Shown here piece after piece: positions 1-11,984 of a DNA stretch of 64,000 bases. This stretch comes from Raphanus sativus. Its lineage: Eukaryota; Streptophyta; Magnoliopsida; Brassicales; Brassicaceae. Every line of letters starts with the position of its first letter. Within the stretch, counting starts at the first letter, position 1. The notes under the pieces were generated by a model. That model searched no databases and was not told the origin of the DNA. It saw nothing but the letters and a program-made list of their open reading frames with translations. Made by a program: the position numbers and the translations under genes. The DNA is taken from contig NC_079512.1 in assembly GCF_000801105.2 (NCBI RefSeq), forward strand, positions 558,263 to 622,262, given 5' to 3'.

Positions 1-99
1 TTCCTCTAGATCATGCAGCTGGTAAGGTTGACAACATCTCAAGACACGTTACTATTTCTGCCCAGCAAACATTAAACTAACCGAATGTGTTTATAAACC

Positions 100-1524
100 T
101 TTAACAAGAAAACTGTTGGCCCTGGAGCACCTTTTACGAAAGAGTCTCTTGATGAAGCTTAGATAAAATTAGAAGCCTTGGACAAGAAAGATAAGAAAGA
201 AGAAGAACGCCTGGTTTGAAAAACAACCTTGAATCTTATGTTTATGCTACCAAAGAGAAGGTACAGATCACTATCTCGGCTACTTCATTGTTCTTTTATT
301 GCTAAAATCTTTGCTTTCACTTTACCTATTATGATGTTTTTAGTTAGCATTCTTCTGAAGACTCAGATCTTTGGTTTTATTTTGGTCATTGTACAGCTAG
401 AAACACCCGAATTTGAAAAGGTTTCCACCCAAGAAGAGCGCAAAACGTTTGTTGAGAAGCTTGATGAGGCATGTAACAATTTTCTTCCGAACTCTATGTA
501 TACCAATAGGTTCCAACGATGAGTTCAAGCGTTCGACAGTGATTAGTGTCTTGTGTACTTTCAGGTGCAAGATTGTCTTTACATGGACGGAGAAGATGCT
601 AATGCCACAGAGTTTCCGGGGTGACTTGACTCAGTAAAAGCCATTGGCAGTCCCATATCTTTGCAGTTTGTTTTCTGCCCCTATTTAGATCGAACCTGAG
701 CTTCTTGAAAATGTTCTCACAAACCATTTTCCAAATCTATGTACAGGTCAGAGGAGCTTACAGAACGACCAGTAGCAGTTGACAACGCTCAAAAACACCT
801 AACCAAAATGAAAGAGGTACATTTTACAGTTTTTCTCATGATAAACAGGAAACAATCTGGCTGAGTTTCAACCACATTGCAGATCATAAAAGAGTGGGAG
901 ACGAACAAAACTTAGCTCCCGAGAGTAAAAATCGACGAGGTTGTTTACCTCATCCTTAAGTAAAAGAATACACACACACAGCTCTCTTTTGAAACATGTT
1001 GGCGAGCACTGCTGAAATTGCATTTATTTATCTGTTTCTTATTAAGGTGCCAAAGGAAGCGGAGAAGGTGAAAAGCTGGTTGGAGAAGAATGACGTTGAG
1101 CAGAAAAAGTGAGTGTTGATTCATTTTCTCTTTTGTTTCAACGTCTTTAAAATTTGAGAGATAGAGAGTTAACATATGACGAAACTTTGGTCACATGAGT
1201 GCTCTGTGGAGCAAACCAGTGTTAACTTCCGATGAAGTGTACGCCAAAATATTTACCTGCAAGATATATCACGATAAGAGGCCTGATAAATTCATAATAG
1301 AAGTCGCAAGAATGCATTTATATTTAATTTGCTGCTAATATGTGTATATATATAAAATGTAGCTTACTAAGCTTATTAGGATTCCAAAGCCAAAGCCAAA
1401 GATAGAGAAAACAACCAAGAATGACAACACATCGAAGGAGGCGGGGGAACAGTCAAAGTCTTTAGACTCTACCAATTCTTCTGAATCTACCGAAGAAGAA
1501 GAAGGGAGCCACGAGGAGCTTTAA
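100..1524 (+). pseudogene. 3' part of an ER-type HSP70 (Hsp70-17 class), decayed
   Basis: Exon-sized blocks read as the C-terminal substrate-binding/lid region of the large ER HSP70 known in Arabidopsis as Hsp70-17. Recognisable peptides include NNLESYVYATKEKV (225-260), TPEFEKVSTQEERKTFVEKL (404-465), LYMDGEDANATEF (575-615) and a Lys/Pro-rich tail ending SHEEL then TAA at 1522-1524, which resembles an HDEL-type ER retention signal. Introns are still present, so this is not a processed copy. It is broken: in-frame TAG at 160-162, a frameshift near 210, TGA at 622-624, and TAG at 913-915 where the family has Trp. One donor looks like GC rather than GT. The nucleotide-binding domain is absent, or lies left of the window. 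I infer a dead gene fragment. The family match is from memory of the protein and is strong at the peptide level. Confidence 0.8.
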
Positions 1525-1973
1525 CATATTATTTATAAATAATAACGGAATTTTTGTGTGCGTTTTAAGTGTCAATAGGAAAGGTTAGTAAAGCCAAGCT
1601 GGGATGAGAAGATATGATTCTATTCCTTTCTCATCTTCTTCACAATTTTTTCCATACAGAATATTAAATTATATTAGTTCCTTCTTATACAGAACATACC
1701 GCAAATCAGAAATTTTCCAAACACAATAAAATTACAGAAAATTGATAGACGAACATTATTTAAAACAAAACAACATTAAATAAAAAACACCAAAAGTAAT
1801 ACTATGCTACAACAAGGAAAATCATTAACAACACAAAAACAATAAAAATAAATAAACTCTCTTCGTCTCCCAAACTCTGAATTATTACAATACAAAACTT
1901 GGAAAATCATACACCACAGCAAAGAACGACATCACCTGCACGTATGTATATCGAACAAGACTCAAGTTTCCGA

Positions 1974-2003
1974 CCCCGCGCTTGCGCGGGGCTACGCCTC
2001 TAG
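1974..2003 (+). mobile_element. Helitron 3' terminus
   Basis: A perfect 8-bp stem hairpin, CCCCGCGC-TT-GCGCGGGG (1974-1991), is followed 8 bases later by CTAG (2000-2003) and then T. A GC-rich hairpin just before a CTRR end, with insertion next to T, is the Helitron 3' end structure. The 5' end (TC...) was not located, so element length is unknown. No Rep/helicase coding is visible upstream, so it is non-autonomous or a remnant. Confidence 0.7.
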
Positions 2004-4383
2004 TAACAATTAGTGAAACGAATGGAAAAGTAAGAATAGACCAAATAAAATGCATGTTGCAGAAAATAAGAAAATGTATTGGAAGTGAGAAAATAGTATG
2101 AACACGAACCCGGTGGAAGATAAGGTTCTGGAAAGCAAACAGCATATCCTCATAATTGGATCAATGTAGGGCTGGACGGCTAACAAACCCCAATTCGACA
2201 CGTGAGTGGCTGGGCATTTTCCACATGCTTTCCTGCCGAAAGTGGAAAGATAACGTGATGGCTGGCCATCACAAGATTAATATGGATGTGTCACCCATAT
2301 TCCTCCACTGATCAATCAACGTTACATATATGATATATTATCTATATAAAAAGAATTTGTTTATAATATCGTAACGCTCTTTTGTTTATATTTTTCTGTA
2401 ACCGTTCATTACATAAAAATGTGAAGCTGCAGTTTCTTGAATCTTGATACAAACTTAAGAGATAGCAAGACGGCGGATGAAAACAATATGAGAGTAACGA
2501 AATAGTGCGAGGTAGTTTATTTGCCAAAACGTGCGCATGAATATTAAAGGATCGCGTGACAAAAGAAGATTGATGTTATTGAAAACGAGATCCCCACATT
2601 ATGATATCTTTACAGGTTTTCCCTCTAGATGTTTGTAGGAGTTCCATGGAGGTTTATTTTCTTGAACACAGCTCCTTGGAGGTTATAGGATAAAATCTTG
2701 ATAGTCGCCTGCAAAAGTAATATTCAAGATGAAAAAAGAAATCTTGCACATTCCCAAAAATATATTTTAAAGATGATAAAGCATAGGTGCTCGCTCAGAA
2801 GGGAAAGGTCTCATGAAAGCACAAACATATGCGTGATTCTATATTCGGAAACATGTTATATTTTAATGTATTTTGGGGTATCGTTTCTGGATATTTTTGT
2901 ATATATAACAAAGTAAAAGTTAAAACAAACTTTTTATCTCTATGAAAGATTCAGTTTTCTTCGTAGAGATCAGAAATCAAGAAGATATGTGATGACTAGT
3001 TTGTCTTTATTATTAGAAGGAGAAAAGAGTGTTTATTTGGGTTTATCGGCCTTTTCTGTGAGACAGAAACGGTTTTTATTTTTATTTTTAAGAACAATGA
3101 AATTAAAAATTATTATCTATGCACGTCATATCCAGAAAATCAGATCGGTGATGTAGAATCGACATAAACGGTTTATTATGTTAATTGTGTAATTTCATTT
3201 TTTTCTTTGCTATCAACTTTTGTAAACACAGACGTAATATATCATACTATTAATTAATTTAAAATGTCATTTCATAAGTTTATTAATACAGTGTTTCCTT
3301 TTAAGTACTATACTCTTATATGATTGTTAAATATCAAAGTTATAATTTACAGTAACACACTAATAACAAGAGATAACTGTTCATTAAACTCCTTTTTTCT
3401 TTAACTATGTTGGCTGAGGAATTGATATCATAAATTAGTATGATAAAATTTATCACAAATTTCCAATTATAATTTTTGGGTACCTAAACCCTTGTAAAAA
3501 AATATACTAATATTATATTATTCCATTTTAAAATGATTTATATTTTTTTTGAAAAAATCATTTTCATTTATTACATATTAATATTTTTATTAAATAATAA
3601 TAATAAATTGTTATTTGAGAAATAGTAGTAAATTGTAATTGTAAAAAATAATTGTGTTTATTATATTTCATTGGCTGAAAAATATAGGAAATAGCTAAAC
3701 ACAAAGAATAACATATTTATAATCAAAATTTTATATATATAACATACAAATTTTGAAACAATGATAGCATTATTGTATTAAAAATTAACTGGATTAAATA
3801 TTGTTTTCAGCACTCTGATTTTTTCTTATGTTACAAAAAAATTTAAAGCCACTTTGAAAAGGGTAATTCTTCCAAAATATCATCTAAGGTTTAAAGTGTT
3901 CAAAATAATTATTAATAAAAGGTCAAATAATAATTTTATCTTTATCTATAACTTTAGATAATTAAATATTTGAAATAATAAAAATGAAAATTTTTATGAT
4001 TTATTTTTCAAAAATCATTTATTCCAAAAGATTTTTTTTCTATTTTTCAAACTTTATTTTGAAGAACTTTTTTATTTAGAAAATAACACCTTCTTGAACG
4101 TGTATGAAACCTTCCTGAATTTATTAAAAATCAGAATTATGATTATTTTTTCATAAATACGTAAATAGATTTTTTGAATGTAACTTGTATTTATATCTAA
4201 ATATCTAAGCTTTCCCTAAATATGTATACTATAAGGAAAATATTACTCAACATATAACATGTCTCAAAAATTAACAAAAAATATTTTTAAATATGTATAA
4301 TAGCTTTATAAAATTTATATATTTATATGTTAAATTGTTTAAGGTCTTCCGAAAATTTAGGAAGATACGATAAATGTTTAAGA

Positions 4384-4550
4384 ATATCTTATATACTTTT
4401 TTTGAAACACAGTGTACAGTAAAATGTTTTATCTTATATACTTATATACAGTAAAATTTTATACAGTATTTAAAATGTATATTTTATCTTATATACTGTA
4501 TAAGATAAGTATATTTTGTCTTATATACTTATATACAGTAAAATATTCAT
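4384..4550. repeat. Short AT-rich tandem/palindromic repeats
   Basis: The phrase tatacttatatacagtaaaa and variants recur about four times. A local palindrome, atcttatatactgtataaga, lies at about 4487-4506. No function can be assigned. Confidence 0.6.
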
Positions 4551-5030
4551 AAATAAATTATGATTTTTTTCCTAAATAAATATTTAAAATGTATTTTTAA
4601 ATTTGAAATAAATATTCCTGAATTTCAAAAGAATATTATCTATATTTATCAATATCTTTCTAAACTAACAAAAAAAATATTTGTTCGAGAAGATTTTTTT
4701 TTTAAAAAATCAAAAAGATATAATATACATTAAATAAGGGTTTTCGAAATTTAAATTCATGAAAATATCACCTATACTAATAAAATAGAAAAATCAAAAA
4801 AGTTGAAAAAAAATATTTCCATGAAAAAACTAAATTTCTGGAAAAATCCAAAAAACTTTCAGAAAAAGATTCTAGATTTCTTTAAATATTTGTTTAATTT
4901 ATATATCTGTAAGATATAAGCATAATTGTCATTTATCTTTTAAATTGCTTCTATTTTAGTCATTTTAACTTTTATGTGTTATTTGTGATAAAACTCAGTG
5001 ATTTCTAGTGTTCCTCTATAAGGAGATCGA

Positions 5031-5050
5031 ATATATATATATATATATAT
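5031..5050. repeat. (TA)n microsatellite
   Basis: About ten uninterrupted TA dinucleotides. Confidence 0.9.
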
Positions 5051-6129
5051 GACTCAACTGGATCCATAAAACCATTTAAATTTTTGTTTCTGTCATTTTT
5101 AAAAGTATGAAATTGTTGAATTTTTAATCCAAAATCAATAAATTTCCATAATATTAGATAAAGGATATTTTGTTTTTAGAAAAATAAATATTTATACTAA
5201 ATCTTACAAATGTTTATGAAGCAAGATAAAAGAGGTATATATCTTGTGCTTAAGAGCACCCCGATGGTAGGTTTAGGGAGAGTTTTAGAACATCAATATT
5301 CCAGGTTCTCCAAGAGATTTTAAGGGGGGAGGAGTCCACCAAATGAAAAGAAAAGGAGAAAAAATAGAGAAGAAAAACGCAGATAAAAAAACTGGTTCTG
5401 TTCTTTTCTGTCGCTATTCCGCGGATTACTATATGTCGTGGAATCCGTGAAATGGTGCAATTTTTTTTAAAGAAAAAGAAATTAAAGAAATCTATAGGAT
5501 TTCTGTTGGTAATGTTGTTCTAAGTATTTATGGACAAAAAAATTAGGTGAGAAAAAGACCAAAAATTCTTAATTACGACCATTTAAGAAACTATAGATTA
5601 CTCAAAAAACACTTGTCACTCAAATAAATGATCAACTAGTTTAAAAAATAAAACAAAAATAAATAATTATAATACTAATTTTTATTTTTGTTTTAGAAAC
5701 CTTCATGGTTTTTAACTATTGGAGGTACTTTAATAATAAGACTTCGGGTTTCCTAAAAACTGAGACTCAAATTTTCATTTTTAACTTCTAACGGTTACTT
5801 TTTTGGGTGTAAATGTTAAATTCTACTGGTTATTTATTCTTCAAATTTAAGGTTGTTTGTGATACTAGGCATAACCACAATTCTTTATCAAATTTAATGC
5901 ACTTCCAATTTCAAATTTTCAATCAAGAAAAACAAACTTTCGTAGTACCCTACTCCCAGGTGTATTTAAGTACATTTTTTTTTTAACTGAGACTTATATT
6001 TTTATTACATCTTTATAAATCATGTTAATTTTTATAAGTTAGAGAATGTAACGATTGTATCCTGTTATCTCTAGTTATGACAGCAAATTACACAATCCCC
6101 TATATATAACAGTGAAAAATCTATAAATA

Positions 6130-8261
6130 GGGAAGTGTACTAGAATGACTCAAATTAGTTGAGAAATTACTAGAATAACTCTTAAAAGTTTAAAATTACT
6201 AACATTATTTTCTGGTCGAAAATGCCCTTGACTCTAGTTATAATCAAAAAGTAATATTACAAAAGTACCATTTAAATTAATTAAAAAATATTCGACGGCA
6301 GACTTATTTAGCGAAAAATAAATCTATCGTAAGATAAGTCTGTTATAAAAAACTGTTGTAAAATATATATCTGTCAAGTATTTGGTGACAGATTTTTCTG
6401 GTACGACATATTTTTTAAGCCAGCAGATTTTTGTGGCTGATTTAAGATTGTTGATAGATTTATCTATTTTAATCTGTCATATGTAGTAACCGATTTGTTG
6501 AAGTCACAAGTTTTTTTTTGAAGTACTCAGAGTTTTGAGACAGATATGTTTATCGGAAATAGACATATATTTTGCTGATAGATATGTTTGCCCGATTTAA
6601 TTTTACGGCAGACTTTTGTATTCATTTGGTGGCAGATTTTTTAAATTGTAGTCTTTGACAGCAGATTTTTAAATAAATTTTAATTACTAGAGTGAGACAC
6701 AATTCGAATTTCTGGTTAAATTCATCTAAATTTTGATTTAATTTAAATTGGATCTCGGTATGGATTGATTGAATTTGGTTTTAATTAATTTTGAAATTTG
6801 GTTTAGAGTTATTTTCTGTTTAAATTAATTTAAACCAATTTGCAGAATACGATTTGGACATCTAAGTTGTACATTACACAGCTAGACATCTAAGTTGTAC
6901 ATTACACATACCTGCTCGCTTTTAAGAATCAAGCTTAGCATTTGAAAGGGCTAAGATATCCTTGAACCATATGGCACAATCTGAAGAACAAAAAGTAAGG
7001 CATATGATTGCAAAATTGTTGTGGTATGAATATATTTGCCGAGTTTTGTGTCATTGCTCATTGATAAACTGATATACATTGATAAATGATACAATCAAAT
7101 GTTGAAAATCTAAACGAGAAACAACAAAAAAAGTTGTTACAATAACTACTAAACTAGACAAGAACAGCCCTAGCAATAAACTCTTGACCACTGTCTACAT
7201 CCAAGACTCCAAAAACAATAAACACATATCCACACATTATTCAAGAACACTCGTGCTCCTGCTTTTCTTCCCTAGAAGGGTTAGCAGCCAGGAAAGTAGC
7301 AATATTAGTGGTTCTACGCATCGTCGCTTCTCTTCCCAATTTGAATTCATGTTCCAGTCCAACCTATTCCTAAATGTCTATACAAATTTATTCCCATGAA
7401 TCACTCTCCATTCCTACACACACCCATAATCTCAGGATCCACTGCCAAGAAAATGGTGAAAAACAGTTCATCCGTTAGCAATACGACGATCATCTTTATT
7501 CTTTATTGACCTAAGCATAAGTTTGCACTTTAATCTTCTCCGAGTTGTCTTGCGTGTCTTCAAACCCTGCAAAAGAGAGATTGGGGAATCCCATGAAGTG
7601 TATAACTATCCTTGCCTTCGTACATTAGAACTTTGATGGAGTCAACAAGGCTGCTAAAACCAATACGACCCTATGGATAGCGATTAAATGCTGCTGGATC
7701 AAACACCCTCTTACCACAATGCAAAGGGATCCGACTATTGCTTGAAATACCAAATATCCCATGGACAGTAGACAGAACAGACCAACCATTCTCCATTTCT
7801 CTCTGGACCAGTTTCTGCATATCGAAAAAGGCTTGAAATTAATATATTTATCACTCACCGTTTCAATATTCTTCGATTTTGAGGCGGATGTGACGAAGCC
7901 AAATCGGAGTTAGGGTTCGGAGTTAGGCTTCATCGTGTACAGAGATGATGCCGATTTAGGGAGGATGTGACGAAACGAAAGGCGGCTGCGACTGAGATGA
8001 AGTTGTCAGAGATGGAGGTTCGATGTGTGAAGGGGAATTGAGATTGTGAAGAAGACAGAGCCTCGACAAAAGAGTTTTTTTTTGGGGAAAATATTATACA
8101 ATTCCTATTAAATTAACTCAATGGCAATTTTGTTAATAATAAAAGGCAAATTGGTTTTCTCGTATTTTTGTTACCCATGTGATCTATTCTAATAATTAAG
8201 ATAGTTTATGAGTTAGTATAGTCATTACATGTATTATTTGAGTCATTATAGGTAATTTCTC
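6130..8261. mobile_element. Possible MULE-like element enclosing a gene remnant
   Basis: The left end (GGGAAGTGTACTAGAATGAC, then TCAAAT, from 6130) and the reverse complement of the right end (GAGAAATTACCTATAATGAC, then TCAAAT, ending 8261) agree at about 20 of 29 positions. This resembles the weak terminal inversion of VANDAL-type Mutator-like elements. Between 6290 and 6670 there are many diverged short repeats of the type gacagattttt, as expected for subterminal regions. An exon-like stretch on the minus strand (7140-8065) lies inside. No clear 9-bp target duplication is visible and no transposase is seen. The element could be a decayed Pack-MULE, or two unrelated ends. Confidence 0.35.
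7140..8065 (-). pseudogene. Unidentified gene remnant with intron-like junctions
   Basis: Read on the minus strand, sequence at 8060-7870 has the pyrimidine-rich look of a plant 5' leader. It is followed by an intron-like gap ending in CAG (about 7817) and an exon-like frame reading KLVQREMENGWSVLSTVHGI, then SSNSRIPLHCGKRVFDPAAF, then an in-frame stop (TAG). The same frame continues with GRIGFSSLVDSIKVLMYEGK and ends at another CAG junction near 7568. Further down, at about 7325-7245, a frame reads MRRTTNIATFLAANPSREEK to a stop. I do not recognise the family. The in-frame stop and scattered blocks suggest a captured or decayed fragment, possibly carried by the surrounding MULE-like element. 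Confidence 0.3.
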
Positions 8262-8607
8262 TAAAATCATTATTATATCATCATGTTGATTTTCTCAATT
8301 ATCAATTGTTAGAGTATCAAAATCTCTCTCTCTTTAAGTTTCAAAAAAAATATCTCTCTTATGAAAAACTCTTTTTTTTTTTTGTGAAAATCTCTCTCCC
8401 TTTTTGCTATAATTACAATCCACAACCTGACTCTATTTCTTTTCAGAGTCGATGATAAACAAATACATATCTTTAAAATGTATAGACATTTACATATATT
8501 TGTGTATATAGTCATTGAGTTTAATTGAAGTGCCATGAATGACTAGGGTTAGTGGTTGGATCACAGATTCATGAAACATATATCAACGGATGATTTGAGT
8601 GCTGAGA

Positions 8608-8718
8608 AATTGATGGTGACAGAAGAGAGTGAGCACACATGGTGGCTTTCTTGCATATTTAATTGAAGATCTCATGCTTGAAGCTATGTGTGCTCACTCT
8701 CTATCTGTCACCGCCTTC
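8608..8718 (+). ncRNA. MIR156: MIR156 precursor hairpin
   Basis: The mature miR156 sequence TGACAGAAGAGAGTGAGCAC is present exactly at 8617-8636. The opposite arm, GCTCACTCTCTATCTGTCAC then C (8692-8712), pairs with it, and the loop contains the family phrases GGTGGCTTTCTTGCATATTT and ATGCTTGAAGCTATGTG. This is the loop type of Arabidopsis MIR156e/f rather than a-c. miR156 directs cleavage and translational repression of SPL transcription-factor mRNAs and sets the juvenile-to-adult phase change. The hairpin looks intact and processable. It sits alone between transposon remnants; its promoter cannot be pointed to with confidence. The e/f paralogue assignment is from memory of loop sequence. 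Confidence 0.95.
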
Positions 8719-9502
8719 TCTATCTCCAGTCACCATTACAAATACTCTAATAGTTATGATCTTATGTATATATTTTCATTTTAATTTTGACTTTTAGATT
8801 CAATTAATCCGTTCTTTTTATTTTATAAACATGAATTAGTATATTCAGTAATATCAATTAGTATGTCATCATTATGAGTATACTCAGCAAATCTTAGCAG
8901 AAAGTGAATTATTTTCAAGCTGTAACTATACGACTAAAACAAGGACATAGAACAGGTCTCATCACACCTAACGCAGCGACATGGGGCATCTTATTTGGTA
9001 GATTTTTTTTTTCAAATATACTCGACTATTATGAAGGTTGAAAATTACCTAAAGAATCAAAACAATATAAAGTTGTTGAGACTGTAATCTGTGACATTTG
9101 AGAGATGATAGCTATCTCGTTCCTAAGCCTGGCTTCGTTTTTTTTCCTGATGCTTTTTTTTTTAATTTTCAGTGTTTTATGAAGTAAAAGTTGATTTTGC
9201 TTTTCTTCAGGTTCTCAGAAACCCTAAATTTTACCCAAAATCTTTTTCTCTATTGTCTCAATCTTTTCTTTCTGTACTTTTCAACATGTCTCTTCTGCTT
9301 TCTCATTAAGCAAAGTGACAGCATCTAGACAGTACCCGTCGTTTTATACAGTCTCAAACCAAATTTGAAAATATAATATTTTATCAAAATGACAAAAGAA
9401 TATAAAAAACTTCGTAAAAATCAAATTCCATAAATTATTTATAAAAAATAATTTTTAACACACTTATTATTGAAATACAATTTTTTAGATTTTCCTGTAG
9501 AA
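8719..9502. other. Intergenic, downstream of MIR156; nothing recognised
   Basis: AT-rich sequence with several long T runs. No ORF, RNA gene or transposon terminus could be supported. Confidence 0.5.
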
Positions 9503-9586
9503 TTCATCCGTTAAATTCATATAGTCAAAGTCTTTTAACTATAGCCGTCTCAATTAATAATTTAGCCAAAATATTTAACTTATTTT
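9503..9586. repeat. Left copy of an ~84-bp direct repeat flanking a Helitron-bearing kilobase
   Basis: This stretch (containing aaattcatatagtcaaagtc) recurs at 10505-10587 with roughly 90% identity. The right copy starts immediately after a Helitron CTAG end. Confidence 0.85.
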
Positions 9587-10474
9587 AAATTACAAAATAT
9601 AAATTATAAAATTATCATATTTCAAATAGTAATAAAAATATTTGATTAACGTTACCAAATTATTGGTGTCCAATGCGGATTTCAGTTTGATTTTGGTTCA
9701 GTTTTGGTTCTTTTATTTTTGGGTTTCCAGTATTTCAGTTTATAAAAAATAGCTATTATACTAAAAGTATATCTATTTTAGTTTGCTTCAGTTTATATAT
9801 TGTTGATTTTTGGTATATTCGGTTTTATACCAAAAAATCATAAAAATATTTATCTTTTATAAAATTTTGTGTATTTTACTTTACATCATTAAATATTGGC
9901 TTTAATAAAATATGAAGATATTTTTTTTTTAAATAGACTATTTTCTTTTTTCTTTTACAGTTTTAAATAATTAGTAAATTTATTAATTTTAGTAAAAGAT
10001 ATTAAGTTAATAATAATAGGTCTTATAGAATAAAAATATTAAACAAATATTTATCCATAATATTATTAAATAACTAAATAATACTTTGTTTAATTTAATA
10101 AAAATGAAAAATAAAATTTTAGTTCAAAACAAAATATTAAACTACTAAACTTAAAATTTTCAGTAAGAATATCATATTAATAAAATAAAATATGTATATA
10201 TTACTAATTAAATTATAGAGTTTACATATAATGTATTACTATTTTCCACTAATCGATTTATTCAGTTTGATTGGTTTATATACCAAACCGTTTCCATACC
10301 GCGGTTTCTTAAAAATAACATTCATTCGGTATATTTAATATTACCAAATCTAAACTGCTTTCTTCGCTTTATCGGTTCGCTTTTAATTGATTTGTTTTTA
10401 GCGGATTGAACATAAGCAATATATATCATTAATGATGTAAAACAAGTTCTTATGTGCATTCAAATGAAATAAAT

Positions 10475-10504
10475 ACCCAGGCGGTTGCCTGGGTAAAAAT
10501 CTAG
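10475..10504 (+). mobile_element. Helitron 3' terminus
   Basis: Perfect hairpin ACCCAGGC-GGTT-GCCTGGGT (10475-10494), then aaaaat, then CTAG (10501-10504), followed by T. Upstream sequence from about 9660 is rich in CGGTT/CAGTTT-type degenerate repeats and may be the body of the element. The 5' end is not defined. Confidence 0.75.
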
Positions 10505-10587
10505 TTCATCTGTAAATTCATATAGTCAAAGTCTTTTAACTATAGCCGTCTCAATTAATAACTTAGCGAAAGTATTTAACTTATTTT
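10505..10587. repeat. Right copy of the ~84-bp direct repeat
   Basis: Matches 9503-9586. It begins exactly at the T that follows the Helitron CTAG end at 10504. Confidence 0.85.
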
Positions 10588-10808
10588 GTGACATGGTAAA
10601 CCACAAGTAATTTTTCATCAGTTTCACTTATAATGATTGATACTAGAATGGTCAATAGAAAATAAATTATATAACTAAAAGACAAGAGGACAAATAAAAC
10701 TTTTGGATAAAGGAAAATGTGATGCAAAGACGTAAAAAGATAAATTAGAACAAAAGGAAAACTGTTTTGCGGTTAACTTTTAGTTATGACTTTAAATTTT
10801 AACTATAA

Positions 10809-10832
10809 CTAGATTCTGACCCGCCCTTCGAT
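10809..10832 (-). mobile_element. Probable Helitron 3' terminus, reverse orientation, degenerate
   Basis: CTAG at 10809-10812, followed by attctgacccgcccttcg, matches the reverse complement of a Brassicaceae Helitron end. The hairpin is largely eroded. Confidence 0.45.
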
Positions 10833-11984
10833 AAATTAAATTTTATATTTGTGTTTTTTTTATAAAAATGGAACAACCTATATATTACTTATTTTGAAAT
10901 TAAAACTGCGTTTAATTGAAGACTTTTTATTAGGATTTGTTGAAAATATATATTCATTATTTACGCAAATATTGGTTAATAGTTTAAATAAAATCCCAGA
11001 TTTAAAGTATAAAGTTATGTGCTTTGGATGTAATTAGTTAAAATCTGAACATATGAATTTACGGTTACAAAAGAAAATAAAGAGTCGTGTGTTTTGCATT
11101 TAGGAAGTAAGAGATTGGGTCTAAGTTTATATATGTAATGATACAGGGTATATAGATCGGAAGAAAAGAAACCTACAAATATGTTTGTTTTTAAAAGAAT
11201 GTTCAAAAAGAAAAGTTGTTTTTGTGATAATCGTATAACGTGTATACAGAGAAAAATGGATCCCACATAGTTTGCAAGTAAACTGGCAGTTAATTTGTAA
11301 GTAAACTGGCAGTTACAATCGAATAATCTATGTTAATGGCAGTTAATTATTAAAAATGTGGTTATAATTAATTGGACATAACTTACTATCAATTGGACAT
11401 GTTGAAGAATTAATAGAATAGATTTAAAATAGAAATTAACTATCAATTATTAAACATATAAACATATATTTAACTTTAATAAATTTTCGAATTTTTGGAA
11501 AGTCGGACAAACATTATTATAACTAGTAATTCCAATAACAAATATTTATCTAATGCTACATGTTCACAAGTATTAATCGATAACTTGGATAGTTTCCCTT
11601 CTGTTCCGGTCCTGCATCTAGATCTCCGCAAAATATTATTAAGTAGCAATGGTGGACCTATAAATTATTTTACGGAAATAATCCTCTATACCAGGAAAAT
11701 TAAAAGATATATAGTGTATTTTTCAAACAGAAAACAAATAAAAGTTATTAATACACGATTAGTATATATATATCATGATCAAAATTAGTATATATCTTGT
11801 TTCTTAAATTATGTATGACCTATGGGTTCACTATCTCACAAGTCATAACTATTGACTCAATAATACCTGCCTCCACTTGAACTAACCTCAACACCAACAT
11901 GATCTTGGTATGTTGTGAAAATAAAAATAAAAACGTTACCAATATAAGAGAGATTGTATACGACATTTATACTTTGTTAATAAA
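10833..11984. other. AT-rich intergenic region with a short tandem duplication
   Basis: No gene is supported. At 11271-11316 a 23-bp unit containing gtaaactggcagtta occurs twice in tandem, and its cagtta core recurs once more at about 11338. ORFs here have no recognisable composition. Confidence 0.5.

Larger units (their letters stand above)
1525..6129. other. AT-rich intergenic region, no gene seen
   Basis: No coding region can be supported here; the short ORFs have no recognisable content. It holds a Helitron 3' end (1974-2003), a block of short AT-rich repeats (4384-4550), a TA microsatellite (5031-5050), and a possible MITE-like start near 5254 (agagcacccc) whose partner end is not convincing. 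A G-box-like CACGTG lies near 2200, with no gene next to it. Confidence 0.6.

Noticed and set aside
1885..2201. Minus-strand ORFs of 63-86 codons
   Set aside because: They run across the Helitron 3' hairpin and have no recognisable sequence.
5254..5530. Possible MITE starting agagcacccc
   Set aside because: The candidate right end near 5523 matches poorly and no target duplication is seen.
11495..11788. 97-codon plus-strand ORF
   Set aside because: Low-complexity Asn/Ile/Lys composition in AT-rich DNA, no recognisable motif, and no splice or promoter context.
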